A stretch of DNA of 5,998 bases, from the NCBI GenBank assembly GCA_937942965.1, contig CALDGN010000011.1, positions 1 to 5,998 of the forward strand, read 5' to 3'. The notes under the pieces are model-generated. The model was not told the origin of the DNA and did not search any database. It saw nothing but the letters and a program-made list of their open reading frames with translations. Both the position numbers and the translations under genes were made by a program. The stretch comes from an uncultured Acidimicrobiales bacterium (GTDB lineage Bacteria; Actinomycetota; Acidimicrobiia; Acidimicrobiales; UBA10347). Positions 5,598 to 5,998 of this stretch are shown in pieces. Each line of letters starts with the position of its first letter. The first letter of the stretch is position 1.

Positions 5598-5998
5598 ATG
5601 AGAGAGAACAATCTGTCCCAACTTGTGGGCGCCCTTGGGGGCTGGTTAGAGGCGCGGCCCTACGGGGCCGAGCAAGACGCGTTGGATCGCGCCGCTCGCA
5701 TCGTGTTGGACATGCGGCTACTCGGCGTGAGTATCGATGACGTCGATGCTCCCGAGCTCGCGGCACTCGATCCCGAAGATCGCGAAGTGGTCGAGCACGC
5801 TCGAGTCTGGGCGCAGGCTCGACGCGAGGATGCCAGCCGTCGCGAGCGGGCCGACGAACGAGCCGCGCTGCACCGTCGCGTCGCCGAACGCGAAGCCGGC
5901 CCGAGTGATGCCTTCACACAACCAGCACCCTCGCAAGAACCCATCGTTGACGCACGGGCCAGTGAGTCGCAAGAGAGCAAGTCGAACGACACTGCTCG
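5598..5998 (+). CDS. Hypothetical charged helical protein, 5' part (runs off the window)
   Basis: An ATG at 5598 opens a frame with no stop up to the window end: 133 codons plus 2 bases. An in-frame TGA at 5589-5591 makes this the first ATG, and GAGGG lies just before it. I do not recognise the protein. Residues 1-45 look like amphipathic helices (LSQLVGALGGWLEA, ALDRAARIVLDMRLLGV). Residues 60-100 are a long, highly charged Arg/Glu/Ala helix that may be a coiled coil. From about residue 101 the chain turns polar and probably disordered (Pro, Ser, Gln, Glu-rich). There is no signal peptide or membrane segment in the visible part. About two thirds of third codon positions are G or C, somewhat lower than in the metabolic genes, and there is one rare TTA codon at 5646-5648. 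Overlapping minus-strand frames (5660-5992, 5718-5972) give Ser/Arg/Cys-rich products and are less likely. Being divergent from the kinase, it may share regulation with it, but nothing shows that directly. Confidence 0.7.
   Translation, partial: MRENNLSQLVGALGGWLEARPYGAEQDALDRAARIVLDMRLLGVSIDDVDAPELAALDPEDREVVEHARVWAQARREDASRRERADERAALHRRVAEREAGPSDAFTQPAPSQEPIVDARASESQESKSNDTA

Noticed and set aside
5660..5992. Minus-strand frames over the right-end gene (also 5718-5972)
   Set aside because: The products are Ser/Arg/Cys-rich or short; the + strand frame has a ribosome binding site, fits the divergent layout and has more typical composition.

Overview
This is a high-GC bacterial window with strong G/C preference at codon third positions and Asp, Ala, Arg and Val-rich proteins. 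It looks actinobacterial. An Acidimicrobiia-like source is a guess from the style of the membrane-anchored Ser/Thr kinase, not something the sequence proves. No rRNA, tRNA, mobile element or CRISPR signal is visible.

Left part (1-2977, + strand): a tightly packed catabolic gene cluster. It starts with the 3' end of an unidentified gene (1-159). Next come a beta-hydroxyacid dehydrogenase of the 3-hydroxyisobutyrate dehydrogenase family (166-1068), a class II aldolase/adducin-family protein (1065-1886) and an enolase-superfamily protein of the mandelate racemase subgroup (1916-2977). Spacings are 6 bp, a 4-bp ATGA overlap and 29 bp, so co-transcription is very likely. Dehydratase plus aldolase plus beta-hydroxyacid dehydrogenase is what one expects for oxidation, dehydration and C-C cleavage or decarboxylation of a sugar acid or similar hydroxy acid. 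The substrate cannot be read from the sequence. All three enzymes carry non-canonical active-site positions: KIAQV instead of KxxNN in the dehydrogenase, Gly in place of the catalytic Glu in the aldolase, and KxR instead of KxK in the enolase-family protein. The pathway may therefore differ from the textbook ones.

Middle and right (2983-5382, - strand): one large gene for a single-pass transmembrane Ser/Thr protein kinase of 799 residues. It has a cytoplasmic N-terminal kinase domain, one membrane helix, a Pro/Thr/Glu-rich repeat linker and a roughly 320-residue extracytoplasmic part with six cysteines and no PASTA repeats. It converges on the catabolic cluster with only 5 bp between the two stop codons.

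Right end (5383-5998): a 215-bp divergent intergenic region with an imperfect inverted repeat next to the kinase start and a helically phased 11-bp tandem repeat. After it, a + strand gene starts at 5598 and runs off the window. It encodes an unrecognised charged, helical protein.
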